A DNA stretch of 7,469 nt. Source: JBGQBN01 sp041494805. Lineage in GTDB: Bacteria; Acidobacteriota; Terriglobia; Terriglobales; Acidobacteriaceae. Both the position numbers and the translations under genes were made by a program. This document shows, one piece after another, positions 5,889 to 7,469 of the stretch; the stretch's first letter is position 1; every line of letters begins with the position of its first letter. A model generated the notes under the pieces. The model was not told where the DNA came from. It saw only the letters and a program-made list of their open reading frames with translations, and did no database searches. Where the stretch lies: NCBI GenBank assembly GCA_041494805.1, contig JBGQBN010000094.1:1-7469 (forward strand), in the 5' to 3' direction.

Positions 5889-5917
5889 TTGACATCGTGA
5901 GTGGCTCGTTCTAACTT
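5889..5917 (+). promoter_or_regulatory. Candidate promoter of the RHS gene
   Basis: A perfect -35 box TTGACA (5889-5894) is followed 17 bp later by TAACTT (5912-5917), which matches only three of six bases of the -10 consensus. It points toward the ATG at 5982, with a leader of about 60 bases. Confidence 0.4.
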
Positions 5918-5969
5918 CGCGGCAAGTCCAGAATTACGATATGCCTGCTTGAGGGGGCAGGTGAGGTCC

Positions 5970-5975
5970 AGGAGG
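5970..5975 (+). promoter_or_regulatory. Strong Shine-Dalgarno sequence for ATG 5982
   Basis: AGGAGG, fully complementary to the core anti-Shine-Dalgarno sequence, 6 bases before the ATG at 5982. It selects 5982 over the earlier ATG-like start at 5901 in the same frame and argues that the signal peptide is truly translated. Confidence 0.8.
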
Positions 5976-5981
5976 AGCCTC

Positions 5982-6347
5982 ATGGCTCGCCCCACGGCTG
6001 TAGTATCCCTCTTGTTTGTTATTGCCTTAGCGCCTCTGCTCACCGCGCAGACGGATACAACGACAGAAGCAGGACTTATAACTCGCGGGGCTTGCGCAGC
6101 TTTGTTTCTTATCCCTACCAATCCAGCACTGCCAACGCCACGCCGAACTGCGCCGGAGCGGGTGACAACTACACTTATGACGCCCTCTCCCGCACCATAT
6201 CGCAAACGCACTCAGATGGGACATCGATTACCACGTCCTACACCGGAGCTGCCACCAGCGTCAGCGATGAAGGTAACGGCACCCGAGCCACACAGAAAAT
6301 ATCGCAGGTGGACGGGCTCGGGCGTCTCGTTTCCGTGTGTGAAGTGA
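5982..6347 (+). pseudogene. Signal-peptide 5' end of an RHS/YD-repeat gene, out of frame with its core
   Basis: From the ATG after the strong ribosome-binding site, the frame gives MARPTAVVSLLFVIALAP followed by LLTA, a good Sec signal peptide with a likely cut after LTA (about residue 22). After about residue 25 the frame stops looking like an RHS protein (Pro, Thr and Arg rich, no YD pattern) and ends at 6347, while the frame one base back (-1) has continuous YD-repeat coding. The real coding part of this frame is therefore only about 5982-6050; the rest is an out-of-frame tail over the RHS core. A single-base deletion, or a larger loss not divisible by three, would explain this. No classical slippery heptamer lies at the junction, so programmed frameshifting is not supported. 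Confidence 0.65.
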
Positions 6348-7469
6348 CCAGTACAAGCCTGATCGGCATAACGCCGACACCGGCCGCCTGTAGTCAAGAC
6401 ATCGCCGCCACCGGTTTCCTGACAACCTACCAATACGACCCGCTGGGCAATCTCACGAGTGTCACTCAGGGCGGCCTGAACTCTCGGACGTTCAGCTACG
6501 ACAGTCTTTCAAGACTGATTACGGCCACGAATCCGGAATCCGGAACGACGTGTTACGGAACCTGGAGCGGCAGCGTTTGCTCCGGTGGCTATGATGCAGA
6601 CAGCAATTTGCTCAAACGGACCCGGCCCAAACCAAATCAGGCAAGCTCCTCCGTTACCGTAACCGCGACGTACGCATACGATGAACTGCACCGCGTGAGA
6701 TCTACCAGCTATTCAGATACCACGCCCGCGGTCACCATGAATTATGACGAGACTACCGCACTGGGCGTTGCGCTCAGCAACACCACCGGGCGTCAGTCCT
6801 CTGCATATACCGGTCCTGTGGGAAGCATCACCACTGGTTCTGTCTTCAGCTATGACAACATGGGGCGCGTGGTCAACAACTCGCAGTGCACGCCGCAGAA
6901 CTGCGCCACCGGGACTTGGCCATTGCTCTATTACTACGACCTTCTGGGGGACATGACTGCGAGCACAAACGGAAAAGGTGGAGTGCTGACATACATGTAC
7001 AACCAGGCGGGGCGCCTTAAGTCGCTGACCAGCAATTTGTCGGATGCCAATCATCCAGGAACCCTGATCGGCAGCATTCACTACAACGCGTACGGCGCAG
7101 CCCTCAATGATCAGCTGGGAAACGCGGTCAGCGACAGTTTTACCTACACACCGCGAGGCTGGGTGCAGAGCGGGAGCACGACCAAGAACTCCGCCACCAT
7201 TTACAGCTTCAGCATCACCGCCCCGGGTGGCGGCATCGGCTACTCCGGCAATGGCGACGTGCGCTACGTCAACGACAACATCAATGGCAACTGGACCTAT
7301 GCCTACGATGACTTGAATCGTCTGCTGTCCAGTGCCTGCGCCGCCACCTGCCCGAATGGGCTGTCCGCGCAGAGCTTCACCTACGACTACGACCGCTTCG
7401 GGAACCGCTGGCATCAGAACGCGCCGCAGGGCGGGCCCGCGCCGCAGTATTCGTTCGACGTCAACAACC
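6050..7469 (+). CDS. RHS/YD-repeat protein core (partial, open at the window end)
   Basis: An open plus-strand frame (no stop from 5915 to 7469) with YD-repeat character from about 6050: DGYNDRSR, then SYPYQSS, then about eleven YD-type units. Examples are YTYDALSRTIS (about 6170), YQYDPLGNLTSVT (6430), FSYDSLSRLITAT (6492), YAYDELHRV (6674), FSYDNMGRVV (6845), YMYNQAGRLKSLTS (6995), YAYDDLNRLLSS (7299) and YDYDRFGNRW (7382). These repeats build the beta-spiral shell of RHS and teneurin-like proteins, which encloses a C-terminal toxin or other variable tip; that tip, if present, is beyond the window. Spacers carry Cys pairs that could form disulfides outside the cytoplasm. The frame has no ATG before about 6736; TTG at 6092 is the only early alternative. 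The natural start is probably the out-of-frame signal peptide at 5982. Transport, surface display or polymorphic toxin delivery are possible roles, not shown here. Confidence 0.8.

Larger units (their letters stand above)
5664..5981. other. Divergent intergenic region between rodZ and the RHS gene
   Basis: This stretch of just over 300 bases holds no gene. Near rodZ it has an AT-rich island in GC-rich surroundings with the inverted repeat CTTAA-ATA-TTAAG (5706-5718), a likely part of the rodZ promoter region although I cannot place a convincing -35/-10 pair. The other half carries the plus-strand promoter and ribosome-binding site listed separately. The middle (about 5720-5885) shows nothing I recognise. 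Confidence 0.6.

Noticed and set aside
5990..6110. Programmed -1 frameshift in the RHS gene
   Set aside because: No X-XXY-YYZ slippery heptamer is in the signal-peptide frame near the junction, and no clear downstream pseudoknot is visible. A mutation or sequencing error is simpler.
6713..7414. Minus-strand open frame of 233 codons opposite the RHS core
   Set aside because: Low-complexity Val/Ala/Gly composition and no domain; the plus strand has clear YD repeats over the same stretch.

Overview
The window reads as a GC-rich bacterial chromosome segment. My best guess is Acidobacteriota or a related soil lineage. That rests on the style of the YD-repeat protein, the stand-alone PD-(D/E)XK endonuclease of the group I intron type and the metK/ahcY pairing; no marker gene settles it. 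No tRNA, rRNA, CRISPR array or complete insertion sequence is visible.

All genes from position 1 to 5663 lie on the minus strand. In transcription order they are: a RodZ-like membrane protein with an N-terminal helix-turn-helix (5663-4731); metK, S-adenosylmethionine synthetase, with a TTG start (4523-3339); ahcY, S-adenosylhomocysteine hydrolase (3188-1911), followed by a clear intrinsic terminator; a two-gene toxin-antitoxin module made of a ribbon-helix-helix antitoxin and a PIN-domain toxin, overlapping by one base (1738-1074); a small zinc-ribbon membrane protein (956-549) with its own terminator; and the start of a PD-(D/E)XK endonuclease-like gene that leaves the window at position 1. 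metK and ahcY are two steps of the methyl cycle: SAM is made, used by methyltransferases, and the inhibitory SAH is then hydrolysed. They may be partly co-transcribed, but ahcY also has a plausible promoter and an inverted repeat in its leader.

From about 5890 rightward the plus strand carries a secreted RHS/YD-repeat protein, divergent from rodZ, which runs out of the window at 7469. It has a promoter candidate, an excellent Shine-Dalgarno sequence and a signal peptide beginning at 5982. The signal peptide and the YD-repeat core are in different frames: a net -1 shift is needed near 6030-6055. The core also follows the signal peptide almost at once, so the usual long N-terminal region is missing. 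This is the most unusual feature in the window. It is probably a broken or recombined RHS gene, or else a sequencing error.

I found no convincing new multi-gene system. The best items for follow-up are the RHS frame break, the toxin-antitoxin operator with a probable leaderless start, the inverted repeat in the ahcY leader and the stand-alone endonuclease-like gene.
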